From NCBI GenBank assembly GCA_031213475.1, contig JARUPZ010000008.1:8466388-8530387 (forward strand): a stretch of DNA of 64,000 bases. Reading direction: 5' to 3'. Position 1 is the first letter of the stretch. Every line of letters starts with the position of its first letter. The position numbers and the translations under genes are program-made. This DNA comes from Nereocystis luetkeana (Eukaryota; Sar; Phaeophyceae; Laminariales; Laminariaceae). The notes under the pieces are model-generated. The model searched no databases, was not told the origin of the DNA, and saw only the letters and a list, made by a program, of their open reading frames with translations. Shown here piece by piece: positions 26,022 through 37,831 of the stretch.

Positions 26022-28813
26022 ATAATAACAGTGAAGCGAAGCGAACGAGTGTGCGTGTGCACGGTCGATCGACGGCGGAGATCTCGAGTCTCAAGACCCC
26101 CAGCATGCGGTGAAAACCAAAACTCGAACAAAAACGTCGGTTGAACTCAAAACGGTATTTCGGGGTTCTGCCGTATGTAAACATGTAAATCCGAGACAGC
26201 TGATCCAATGGAGTTCCACCGCATACAACTGAATCGGCTTTGGACATACTGCACTGCTTTTGTTGCCGTAGCACTCCGTATTGCTGCTGTCGCCTACTCG
26301 CTACAGGCGGCTATGATACCGATCAGGGACTCGGTATAGACTACTGGCTACTACTGGGTAGCCTGGTAGCTATCCTTACAACGAGCCCTAGATGGAGGTG
26401 ACATGGTCAAACTCGCCGCAGTCAACTATCGAGTTGGATTACCCAATTGGTAGGATATTGTGTACTCTTGCTTGATCCTTACTGCAGGTATCATAACCTA
26501 TCTCGTTATATACTTTCGAAAGTTTCAACTCTCATTATTTGGTCGATCTACTTCTTCTCTGTACGACTTGTCTGCATGTCTGCATATTTTCCGTGTGCAT
26601 CCGTTGCTATGTCGCAACCAAACTTTATTACTCCTTTGCAACGTCGCAACAACAAACCGTTCCTGCTTCACTTATGGCGGGTGACTAACCCTTCTATAGC
26701 CAATGCAACAACACGCATAAACTACCAACAACATACAAAGGCATACTACCGCGGTGTCAGGTTTGACGAGCATGCAAACTGTAAAAATATCACACAGACG
26801 TTCGAACCCACGCGGCTCTCACTGTGGGTATACCAGACAGGCATACTCGGCACGATATTATTTCGTACGCCAACTACTGCGCGCCGTTACCGGCCGTAGG
26901 GTTTTACTCCTGAAAGGATACCAGTCGAACAGCATCGCTAATTATTACCATACGTTGCTTCTGGAACACAGTCTACACTACCATGGCGTTGTACTGCGCA
27001 AAGGGTGGTAGAACAGTTGAAGACAGGTTGGTGTTGGAGAGAGGCAAGCTGTATTACTGCGGAAACTTCACAACCGCATCTATCTCAAGAATAAACAGTA
27101 TTTCAGTTATCAGGGTGCTGACCAAAAAGCAAAACAAGGTGGCAGCCTACCACGCTTCCCCCCCGCCCGCCTCTATATGGCCATGCGACTACGGCCATGT
27201 ATGAGAGTGAGTACATCTCTCCTATCGGGTGCACCCCCCCCCGCCGTACAAAGAAGACACGATGCGCTACTACAGTACAAAGCAAATCTTGCACACATAG
27301 ACCAGCAGATGAGCCGCGTTTCTACTGCCCTCCCGTCCAAAGAAGACGCGTGGTGCTACGTAGTACGGAGCAAATCAATCTGGCCGTTAAGTGGATGCAA
27401 CCCCGTTATGCAGATGTCCCTTCCGGCAATTCAGATGATCCAACGACTCCACAAGCGATGTTCCAGCACCCCTAGAGCGATATTGATGATGTCCAGCGAC
27501 CCAATCCCGAAAAGACTCTTCGGCGACTCCACGATTCTGTTGTTAGTGTAGCGACTCCGCAAGCTCCGGCAGTGTCATCGCATAGTGCTGTAGCGATCCT
27601 GAAAATTATCGTTTCGGCAATCCCAAGCGCTTTTGTGTGCAGCGATCCCGCGAGACGTCTTTCCGGCGACCCCGCGTTGGTAAGGCGACCCCTGCCTTAT
27701 GATGGCTGGCGGTCCCTGTTGTCTTTTTGCTAGTTAAAATGCGAAGCCCTGTCAAAGTCGTCGTCAAAGTTATCAACCGACTTACGTTCGGTGTCATCGG
27801 GGCGGATTTGGCCTCCCGTCGCAGCAGCCGTGTGCGAAATACTCGCCTAAAATGCCCTGCCTTGCGGCATTTGTGGCAAATAATAGCACTGCGATCACGT
27901 GATATTTATTCTGCTGTCATGGTCGTGCCACGTCCAGCAACCCTTCCCCTTTTGTTCCTCGACAGCCCGTGCAGGTCGCGGTGGCGTGGTACAGACTGAA
28001 GCTTCGGGATATCGAAGTCTGGGTCCTTCCAGGTTACCGGCTCGACGTCCCGGAACTCCTCTGTGAGACCTTATAGAACGATGTCGGCGAGGTGGCTGTT
28101 CGTGATAGGTTCCTCGGTCTCGGTCGGTAAGTTGCGCAGTCGTATGAGCTCGTTGATGTAGTTGTCGGGGTATTGTCCTGGCGTCAGGAGAGTTGTATTT
28201 TCGCTCGAACGTAGCAGCAACAGAAGCGAAATATCTGCACGCTCGATCAGAAGGACGCTCGTGGTTGTGATTACGCGCAGTCGGTTTGACCCTACCGGCA
28301 GCAGTCCAGCAGCAGTGATAGCGGTCCCCACCCAGTCTGTCATGAGCACAACGAAAGCAATCGATTATGATGGCCGAGTGTACTGGTACCTGAAAACGTG
28401 ATCGTCCTACCACTTACTTCAAGTGAGCGTTTCAACCGTTTCGAGGTTTCTAGAGCAGTATACCCATCCTCCCCTCACAATCCAGGTTTCCCCTAAGTGC
28501 CAAGCAGGGGTATACTCGTGGTTCGTAGCAATAGCTCCGGATTACGATGATCCAGACAGCCGCGTGCAGTCGTGTGTATCAGCAAGCAGCTCCCGATAGT
28601 GATGATCGTAGCAGCTCTGAATATTTTTTTCTTGTCGCCTGTAGTCGTTTCTTTTACAGCAGCTCGACATGGTGGTGATCGTCGCAGCTCTGTGTGAGAA
28701 GTAGCAGCAGTGCGGGCCCAGCCGTTCTCATTTCTCGATGATGCTGACGGCTCGCGGCTCTGCAACGCTTACGTAAACGGAGGCTCATAACCTCTTGACG
28801 GAATCTCCGCATA
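26022..28813. other. No recognised gene
   Basis: Numerous short open frames, none convincing. At 27430-27680 there are loosely repeated GCGA(C/T)(C/T)CC blocks. Confidence 0.4.
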
Positions 28814-29009
28814 GGCGTGTGTGCGCGGCCCCTGAGTTAGATCAGGCAGCCCGCCGCAAAGAAAGGTAAATACTTCTGCCGGTTTCGAATCGACTGGTTG
28901 ACGTTCAAGTTTGAACTCTCACAAGAACATATTCCTACAGAAAATGTCTCTCAAGACCACTGTGTTCATTATCGGTCCTGTCCAACAGGACAATATGAAG
29001 AGGAGGAGG
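28814..29009 (+). mobile_element. tRNA-derived SINE, family S2, copy 2
   Basis: Same order as copy 1: GAGTTAGATCAGGCAG, GGTTTCGAATCGACTGG, ACAGAAAATGTCTCTCAAG, CCTGTCCAACAGGACA, GAGGAGGAGG. Confidence 0.85.
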
Positions 29010-29834
29010 GGAAGGCAAGAGAGGAGAAGTCAAGTGGACGAGTTTTCGTGCGAGAAGACCGCATACTACCCAGAAGAAATAGACAAAAAAAAACAACAAC
29101 TCGACGCCGAAAAGTCGAAGTGGAGCTTGAACACATCAAAAATAAAAAAATAAAAGAGAGAGAAAAGTACCCCCTGCACAAACCCTTTAAGCTACAGTAG
29201 TAGATCGTGACATTGAGCGCACAACGTTTTTTGTTGTGCGTAGTTCTTCATCTGTGTCACTTTCAAACGAGGGTATCAACGCTGACATAGCACCAATACT
29301 TACGGTAGTTCACCCTCCAAAATAGGGATATCCGAACAACATCCAAACCATTACACCATTACGTATTGCACTGCTTCTACCACTGCTGCAAGTACCAGCA
29401 ATGCACCTCCGCTGTAAGAACTAGCAACCAGCCAGAAGTTCGATCGACCTCTAACACCAAATTAGACTACACCAATATCAATACGTTCATAAACAAAAAC
29501 GGCTTAACCCTTAAGCCACCCATTCGAGCGCGGCGTTACGCCGGGCCCAGACCAAACTCATGCACACCGGGATACTCCTGACAAAGAAAAAGAACTTGGA
29601 ATCCATTGCCGGCAAATATTTCACAAAACAAAAATACCAGAAAAAACAAAAATCAATCGGAAAGACAAAAGAGCGAGCCGTTTCGAGGGCAGCGTACGCA
29701 TTGTTTCAGTAGTAGTCGGAAGACCTCCAAAGTTTTATCTCCCCTACGCGCGGAAACACGCCTCGTGGAACCGGACTTTACGCGGGAACAAGGCAATGAG
29801 TACCAAATATGCTTCGTAAAAGTACTGGAACATA

Positions 29835-29871
29835 TACTTCATTGTGTCCTGATTGTTATGGTCCCCCGTAA
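29835..29871. mobile_element. Family A MITE fragment (right end)
   Basis: Ends TTATGGTCCCCCGTAA. No left partner seen. Confidence 0.6.
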
Positions 29872-30504
29872 CGCACGGATGATGCGGACTACTAAACAGG
29901 ACTTTTACTCTGTCGGCATGCCAATCCAGTCGAGAAAGCAAGGAGGGGGTGCCTCATTGGCGATACAATCTGCATTTTTTTTTGTGTTGTGAGCAAGGGG
30001 TTCGGAGTCACAACCACACCTCCAGCTCCCGGCGAAGACTCACACCGGCAACACAAACACAACACGGTGTGACCCCCAAGCCAAGCTCGACGCCATTCGA
30101 TCTCCTACCACTCCCCACCTTCAACGTCACTTAATGTGTGTGTGTGTGGCCTGTCAGGGCTATACCCCATTCTACAGTATTTGGGAGGCTCGTCGAGGTC
30201 CAAGCACCGCACGCGCCACATCCTCCTGTCGAGTTGGGCATGCACGTGCTTGAAAAAACAGCTTCCGTTACTGCTGTACTTACATATATTTGATGGCTTG
30301 CATCTTCAATATTTCGCCTACTGTAGACACCCTGTAGTCTTGCCGGGTCTTCCCCTCAGCACAGGTGGTCGGGACCCTCCGTCGCAAAACGTCGGGGCTA
30401 AATCATCCTTGTGGAGACAATGAGCAGTGTAGAATACCACCGGGCGGACCGAATTAAGAGGTTGACGGCCACCCTTTGGGGGTTTGTTACATTGTTCAAT
30501 GTGC

Positions 30505-30700
30505 CTACAAGCTTGAGTCCAAGCCCACGTTGCGCAGGGGGGGGGGGGGGGGGGCGGCGACAACTCGTGAAGCGATGAGGCCCACAAAAAAAACTACAAT
30601 AGCTGCGGCTAGCAAACTTAGCGCTAAGGAATAGAGACTAGGCACCAAGAGTCCCCATGCCATCAGGGCCATAGCATAAATCGTTGGCACAGGGAATGCC
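30505..30700 (-). CDS. Possible hydrophobic exon downstream of the membrane-protein gene
   Basis: After a possible acceptor (GGACTAG) the - strand reads AFPVPTIYAMALMAWGLLV and continues through two more strongly hydrophobic runs, ending in a proline-rich stretch over a poly-G tract (30537-30554 on +). It could be a further transmembrane exon of the gene at 30958-33109, but the joining exon is not clear (one frame at 30818-31000 is also open). Codon choice is less GC-rich than in the firmer exons. Confidence 0.25.
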
Positions 30701-30957
30701 TAGTCCAGTCCCCTAGAGATCGCGAACGCTTGTTAGGCAAACGAGGAACACAAAAGAGAACCGTAGGCGTCTACTGCAGCATGCCTAGCACCCTACGAAG
30801 GACGGAGAGTCCCCAATTCATGAGTGACACACAACAACATCCTTGGCATCTATACCTAAAGCATGTCTAGCACTCTCAGGACCGAGAGATTCTATCCAGG
30901 AGGTAGTGGCAAACCAGGGGGAACAGTCACTGGCGCCCGGCCTGTCGGCCACCCACA

Positions 30958-33109
30958 CTAAGGAGGCCCCAAACAGTAGGGGCCGTAAAAAATCGCTACA
31001 AACGCGATGAGGGGGCCGCCAATGCGGCAAGCAGCTCTAACGATGAGCAGGACCATCTTAAGGGGGGCAGCCGCGATGGCGCAAGCCACGTTGCTGTAGG
31101 TCCCCGGGTCGCCGTCGGGGGCGGTGCCCCTTCCCGCACAAGACGGGCCACTTTCCCCGCCATCTCCCGTAGGGTCGAACAATGCCTCCGTGAGAGGTGG
31201 GTGGCGAACGGGCGGGTCCATGTAGCTCGTCGAGCGCATCGTGTAGTCGTCAGCGTGGCGTCGGGGCCCTGACAACTCGGAGGGGTTTGTTGCCGGCGTC
31301 TTGAGCATCTCGTACAGGAAGGTGCTGTCGTACTCGATAACGGCGGCCTTGAACTCGTCGTCGATGAGAGTGAAGAACTCGAGAGCGAGGACGTCGACGA
31401 TCATCTGCTCGACGGCGCGGTCTTGGAAGACGACGAGAAGGTTGGCCAGGAAGATGAACGTGTCGTAGAGCAGCGATGTCACCACGAGGTCTACTCTCGG
31501 CGATCGGGCGCAAGCGGAGCGAGAGAAAGAGAAAGAGAAACAGAGTTTGGTGCGTGTGGGATAGCGCGAATAGAGAGACGAGCACGAAACGGCCGAGCTT
31601 TTTAGTTCGTCTTGCGTAGTGTAGACATGGGCGAGGTGACGACGAAAAGCCGACTAAAAGGGGGAGTCGTTCGATACACGGAATTGACCGCAGAAAAGCA
31701 GAGGATTCGCCTACGTAGTACAAGGACAAGTAAGTACAGTATCTGGTCGTCCCGCGTGATGTCCCATGGGATCTCATTTGTCCCATGGGGTGTCCCATGA
31801 TATAACATTTGTCCTATGTGATGTCTCAGGAGATCACACTTGTCTCACGGGATGTCCCATCGGGTTAGGGGGTGTCCCGTTGGAAGCACATATGTCCCAT
31901 GGGACGTTCCGTGATATCACTTTTGTCTCATAGGATCAGATTGGTTCTATGGTGCCCACCTGTGTGTCGGTATACGCTCCACCACTTGGGGATATTATAG
32001 CGGGCAAACTCCGCGGGGATCTTCTGTTTGTGGGAGAGAGCCGCCAGGGAGAGCCGGGCGAAGTAGATCATCGCCACGGAGGCCATAATGAACTGCGCCC
32101 ATAATCCACCACCCCTGCAGGCAACGCGGCGAGATACGTATTTTCCAACGATTGGTTGCACAGTAACATTTCACGGGCGGTCACAACAAAATATACAGCA
32201 TGGCAGCAGAGGTGGTACTAGTAGCGTGACGTTTGTCTACAAGCCGCCAGGAAGCCCCTTGGCAGCTTGTTGCGTCTCAACCATGGCATTGTGCTCCTGC
32301 TGAACGAACCTATTACTATCCCAAGTCTACGCAATGTGGTCCTGCTGTTAAGTGCTTTGTCCTCAAACGGTGGGCATGCTCATCTAAAGGGAAATACAAT
32401 GCGGCGTCTATCTTTGCCGGGGCGTTTTTTATGGGTTGATTAGGGTGTAGTGACAGGTTGTGAAACCCAAAGAGGGGCCACTAACCCCCTGCGCTCCGTC
32501 CCGGGAATGTAGGGATGCGAGGGTCCATCCCGACTACGGCCATACATGTCATGAATACCCCCTCCCGCCCCCTTCCCTCTGAAAGACGAATATCTCTCCA
32601 ACTGCAGCAAGTTCGAATACGCTCCGGCTTGGCAACCGCCACTCGCGCAAGTAGTTCGCGTCTGCCTCTCTGCAGGCTGCTTGGGTCAGCGCGCACGTGG
32701 GCACCAGAAAGAAACATCTAGCACATGGTTCGCAAGGCAGCCGGACGGCGCACACAGTAGTAAGCTGCGATGTTTGGTATTCGCGTTACGAACAAGCTTT
32801 CCGCTATTTTTCTCACCTCTCGCAGAACTCGTAGCTCTCGTTCGTCACCTTGAAAGCGATGAATCCCACCGGGCCCGTCCACTGGCCCACCACAAGAACC
32901 ACCCCGGTCAGAGCCAGCATGCACGACCGGCAGTCCCTGAACATCAGGGCGCGGATGAGAGTCAAAATCCCGAAGCCCTTGTAACCCTTGATCAGATCTT
33001 TCAGCTCCTCGTGCCCCCGAGGCGGCCGCCGTCCTGGTTCTGGCGGTGGGGTTTTCCTGGCTCCCGCGATGGCAGCAGGTCCGGCCTTGCCACCTCTTGA
33101 CCGGGCGGG
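30958..33109 (-). CDS. Partial multi-pass membrane protein, family unknown (3 exons)
   Basis: Three exons on - join in frame: 33109-32817, 32114-31960 and 31490-30958. The junctions are GAGAG|GTGAGA to CTGCAG|GGG (AGG codon split) and CACAG|GTGGGC to GAGTAG|ACC. An acceptor three bases upstream (31493) would also keep the frame. The product has a basic, proline-rich start, then hydrophobic spans around CMLALTGVVLVVGQW, FIMASVAMIYFARLSLAAL, SLLYDTFIFLANLLVVF and PLIAFVAIFYGPYCL. An acidic loop, VDVLALEFFTLIDDEFK, follows the third span, and a TAG ends the last exon. The 5' end is missing. I do not recognise the family. Similar loops next to membrane spans occur, as I recall, in algal and oomycete proteins of unknown role. 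The true 3' end could be further on. Confidence 0.65.
31750..31935. repeat. Array of TCCCATGGGA palindromes in an intron
   Basis: TCCCATGGGATCTCATTTG, TCCCATGGGGTG, TCCCATGATATAAC and variants repeat six to eight times inside the 469-base intron (31491-31959) of the membrane-protein gene. A much larger cluster of the same motif is at 63100-63620. Confidence 0.8.
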
Positions 33110-35400
33110 CTGTTGGGGGGGGTGAAGGGGGGGGGGGGGCAGGGGAGCGGGTTGCGCCTGCGACTGAGATTGAGTTGCAAAGAAACCATGTCCCGACTAG
33201 AAGATTTTTTGTGTAAACCTTCTCGGAACGATTGAGGGTATAGTGTACGGAAGAGGGGGGGTTCAATCAACAAATTCTCGGGACCCGTATGATCTATAGC
33301 GACAACAAACAAAGGATTGCGTGTGTCGTCCGTGTCTGGTCTGTGAGCGCGTGGCATCACTAGCGGTATGATGCTGCATGCGCGTCGTACAACTTCCACG
33401 TAGCCTACGTGTTGTATTTATGTAAGGTAGGTTGGAAACGAAATGCCCCCCACGCCTCAACGTACAGCTCTGGATGTTCGGTGTGGCCGATGTTGTGAAC
33501 AGGCATGTATGCCTCCTTACGTGTGATACGAGAGAGGGGCACCCCCCGCCCCCCCATCGATAAATCACTCTATTATTAGCTGTACTCGTATAATATATGA
33601 AGATGTATACATATGATCTCCTAATCCTGCATATATACCAGGACGAAGACAAAGTCAAACAAAAACGAACAACCCGGGGGTGGGATACTAGCGTAAGACA
33701 AGTATATATGATGGCCTGATTGTCAACACTACAGGAGTACGAGTACTTACCTACGTAGCCCTAATGAATAAATTAGCTGCTTTGAGGGTATGATACATCA
33801 AAGGTATGATAGATGCAGGGACAGATACCTGTCAGTTTCCATCCGCGAGTTTTCCACCAAAAACATTATCTGCCACTTTGCGCGCGGAAGCTCATACGGG
33901 ACGACGCCCCCATCGCTAAGCCGAAGCTGCGAATTCTAGGGTTCACCGCCCGTTTCCCCTCTTGATGCTGTTAAATGCCAGTACCTGGTATGTAAAGCGA
34001 CTGTCGTGTTTTCTACCCTGTTGACTCTTTTACGAGTACAGTAGGCCGGCGTCCCCGATGGCTTAGTAGGTGGTCCGCGTGCCTACAAAGGTCAATTTCG
34101 TGGATTCAAGCTCACCGAGTGCATACTCGTAGGGAGTTTTTCTTGCATAAAAAACGATTAGCGGAAAGCGCGAAAGCGTAAGTGAGCTACATTCGATGAA
34201 AATCGACGAGCAGTCGGAATGCTGGACGCCATGCGCGACAAAAAAAATGAAGGTACGTATCGGGGGCAGAAGAGACGACACCTGTGACCACGGCTTGTCC
34301 AGAAGAAGACCGCTCACGGTAAACCCTTCTACGAGTTAAGCTGCACAGTGGAAGTGATGATCAACAAAAAAAAAGAAGTGGGGCCCCACGGAACAGGCTA
34401 GAAATCCCGCTCTTGTCTCCGCACCGCTCGTATCCCCGTTTAAGAGCGATTTATTATTATCTCGGGATAAGAGCAAGCTCTCTCTGATGTCGGGAATCGT
34501 TTGTGTTCGAAGAGCGCGAAAGCTCATAAGGCGGGAGAAGTCGCCGAAACCTGGTTATTCATTGCATATCGGAGTTGAAGGCCCGTTCAAGAGATCCCAG
34601 CGCCCTACAGCGGCATACGATGTGTGTCGGGTCACGATAGGATTACACCGAGTTGACGCAAGTTAGATAACGTGAGCAACACCAATAAAATAGCGCTCCG
34701 TCCGCTCACACGCCAGCACAACATCCAGACTCCGTACTTACCGATTGAAAATGGTTCTGCTTCCTCCATTGGCCTCAGCCTCCCCTCAATAGAACGAAAG
34801 CGCCACCAAACACAGTCAGGCAGAGAGACAACACGGATAATAAAAAAATAGAAACATTCGTCCATGCTGGTAACCATGTCAAAGCCTGTGTCTGTGGCAT
34901 GTGAAGGCTGCAGGGCTCGGGGAGTTGTAGTGCTTGAACGCGCATCGCTCACACCGCTCCACGGAGCAAGGTGCAGACCGTTGTGGGAGAGCGATCGCTG
35001 CGTCGTTCGACAGTAATCGGGGTAGCCTCGCCGTCGCGGTGGCGTTACATACCCGGGGTTAGAGCAAAAGTGGACGAGAACGAGCAAAATCCCTCTTATC
35101 TGTACAGTTTCCGTGCCAAGAAAAAAAAAACGCTTATTCTCTTAAGTCGGGTGCCCCACCGTACACACATTGGAGTGTGTTTTCTACACATGCTTTCTTA
35201 TTTTTCAAGTAACGCTGCACCGTTATTTCCTAACTATGGACATATTTTATTTCAAGTGCAGGCGTCAACTGCTGTACCGGCCGGATATTTGTCAGGTTAC
35301 AGTCGGCATGCAGTATTTATGCAGGTATGCAGAGTGCCAGAGACCAAGAACCACTATGTACTCAGATAGCACATCAGTCTATTAAACTCATGATGTGAGA
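33110..35400. other. No recognised exon
   Basis: Should contain upstream exons of the - strand membrane-protein gene, but I could not identify them. A - strand frame at 34632-35087 is open for 151 codons without recognisable motifs. Confidence 0.35.
34051..34123 (+). mobile_element. tRNA-like head, probably of a third SINE family
   Basis: GATGGCTTAGTAGGTGG resembles box A and GTGGATTCAAGCTCAC resembles a box B/T arm, 35-40 bases apart as in tRNAs. No clean acceptor stem, so not a functional tRNA call. Confidence 0.45.
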
Positions 35401-35403
35401 CTA

Positions 35404-35508
35404 TTACGGGGGACCATAGTTAACAGGACCTATGGTATACATAAAAACCTATATGTTTAACCATTTTTACTAACAATATTTGGTCCTGTTAACTATGGCC
35501 CCCCGTAA
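35404..35508. mobile_element. Family A MITE, copy 10
   Basis: 105 bases, TA flanks, two differences from copy 6. Confidence 0.95.
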
Positions 35509-35510
35509 TA

Positions 35511-37830
35511 GCGGGTATTTGCAGCATAGATTCAAGGACAGCAGTGAAACAAGGTAAACAACGCCGCTCTATATGATGCTGATTACAAAAGTCCCCCTTC
35601 GTGCCAGGAGGTACCCATCAGGCACCGGGTAGTTCGCGTATATGTGTGTGTTCTTCACATGAAGGGCCGTTCATAAAGAACCAAACAAAAATTCGATTCG
35701 TGACTTGTTGGCATAAACAAAAAATCGCGATCCGTGACATTCCAGTTCGAAGGAGAAAAACTGAAAAACGTCACGTTTTGTGATATTTTGAAATTGGCAA
35801 AAATCCGATATTTTTCAAATCAAACGGTCTTTGCGGGTGGAGCCAACTCGCGCGGGTGAGGCACGGTCAGGCAGGGCCAACCGCGCCTGGCCCGGACCGT
35901 GATATGTTCAAACCACGGGCCCAAGCTTGACCCAGCCTGCGAGATCCCAATCTCACCGACCGTCGGTCAACCCTGGTCCGCGAGATCCCAATCTCGCACG
36001 TCGTCTGCTCGGCCTGGCCTGTGGGATTCTCAGTTTTTTTTTGGCTTTTCATTGAGCTGTTGCTCCTCCTCCTCGAAATTTCGAGGCCACAACGTGCTCG
36101 TTAGCCCGCACCCAGCGGTGTCTTTGGGTAGCCGCTCGTTGTCGATAAGCGGCGTACGAAGCAGAGTCTGCGGTGTGTGACGTATGCCACGCGTGGAGCC
36201 CTTTCAAGCTTTGTACTATCTGGCAGTTTTGTGCGGGAGAGGCTTTCTCCGCCGTGAGCGCCACAACAAAAAGTCATGCATTTTGACATACCGACAAATA
36301 ACACTGTTTGACGTAATCACGAAGAAAATACATAACATCGATTCGGTCAATAAGTACAATTCCACACTACTTCCATGCATGTTTTGGTACCCGAAAATGC
36401 AGGTGCAGTTTTGAAAGGGTCTATCAATACAGAAGTCTACATGTCTGTAATTGTACAGCTTTAATATGGACATATTTCATAACGTCATAATAATATATCA
36501 TGTGCGCATGATACATTGTCGCATGCTGTATCGTCTTCACTTCGTTCTTGCACAAGTCCTGTGGGGGGTGTATCCTCGGAAAAAATTCGGAAGCGGGCTC
36601 ACCGCCTCAGTACGGTATTTGCGGCATTCATCGCCCCGACAACCCCGAGACGGTCGGTACAACGTCCCGGCACGGTCGGTACAACGTCTGACAGCTATTA
36701 TTGGGGTTGCCGGAGCGGCGAGTGTCGCAAATACCGTACGGAGACGTAGAGCCCTGCCGCGTCTTTGCGAGGGCGTACCCCGCACAGGACGTGTGCTTCG
36801 GGCAAGGCCGAATCGATTATCCTTGCGACGGCTCATCCCCGACGAACGTCCGCACATCCGCCCCTCCACCTCCTCCGCCGCTAGCGGGCGGTACGCTCCC
36901 TCACGAGGAATAATAGAACGGAAGGGACGGTCCGAATATTCAGGTGCGAGTAGGCGACTTGCACATGCCAAGAGCTACACGCTACATCTAGGAAAACAGC
37001 CCGGATGCCGCATGCTGGTACATATGTACACACCTCTTTTCTTCTTTTGATATGTGCACAGCACCGCACAACACCGCGAAAACAACGAAAATAAAAACGA
37101 AAAAGAATAAAAAGTTCCCGTCCTCTCTCATGTAATTATTACCCGCCTGACTGGAACACCTCGCGCCGGTCAAAACAAAAACCGAACAGCAGAGCCTCTC
37201 TTAGCCTTGTACGCTGCCCGCCTCTCTCGCGACCACCTCGTCATCGATTCGGTCCGGATAGAGCTTCCCCCGCTCTCTGCCTCAGTGAGCGCCGTCGAGC
37301 GCCTCGTATGAAGCCCGGCGCTCACCGTGGCTCTCGTTCGCCTCCGACCACGATGCTCCCTCTCTAATTTTTAACTTGTTCGCGAAAAATAAACACCGCT
37401 ATTCCTTTGTAACCCGAAACGACCCTTACAAAGTGGAACATATTATCTTCAACCGACATCAGGTGGCCAGAGAGAGCTCATTCATGGTTCCCTCGTGTTT
37501 TGATGCACACGCGACGTCTAACAACGAAAACCACGACCACGCTCCTTTCAGCCCCCCCTCTACTCGCCAGCGCCCGCCGACACCCGCAATGGCGCCGCGC
37601 TCGCCCGCGGTGCCGTGCTCTGAGGACACGCACGCACACAAGACCAAAAAATTAAAAATTAAAAAAGGTCTCGCCGGCAAGTGATAAAAGGAGGCGGTGT
37701 CCAAGTGGGAGCTCTAAAATTCCAGGGATGTAGCAACCGAGCACGCTCAGGAAAAACACATCTACAAGTAAGTCTATAAAATCGAACGACCACGCCAAGC
37801 CTGCAAAGATGAGTTCTGAGTAAAGTTTCG
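35511..37830. other. No recognised gene
   Basis: Contains the hairpin at 36610-36739. The 199-codon + frame at 36451-37050 runs straight through that hairpin and looks accidental. Confidence 0.45.
36610..36739. repeat. Imperfect hairpin, 37-base arms
   Basis: 36610-36646 (GTACGGTATTTGCGGCATTC...) pairs with 36703-36739 (...GTGTCGCAAATACCGTAC). The loop contains CGGTCGGTACAACGTC twice in tandem. Confidence 0.85.
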
Positions 37831-37831
37831 A

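Noticed and set aside
36451-37050. 199-codon + frame
   Set aside because: Crosses a 130-base hairpin and has a matching open frame on the other strand; no recognised domain.
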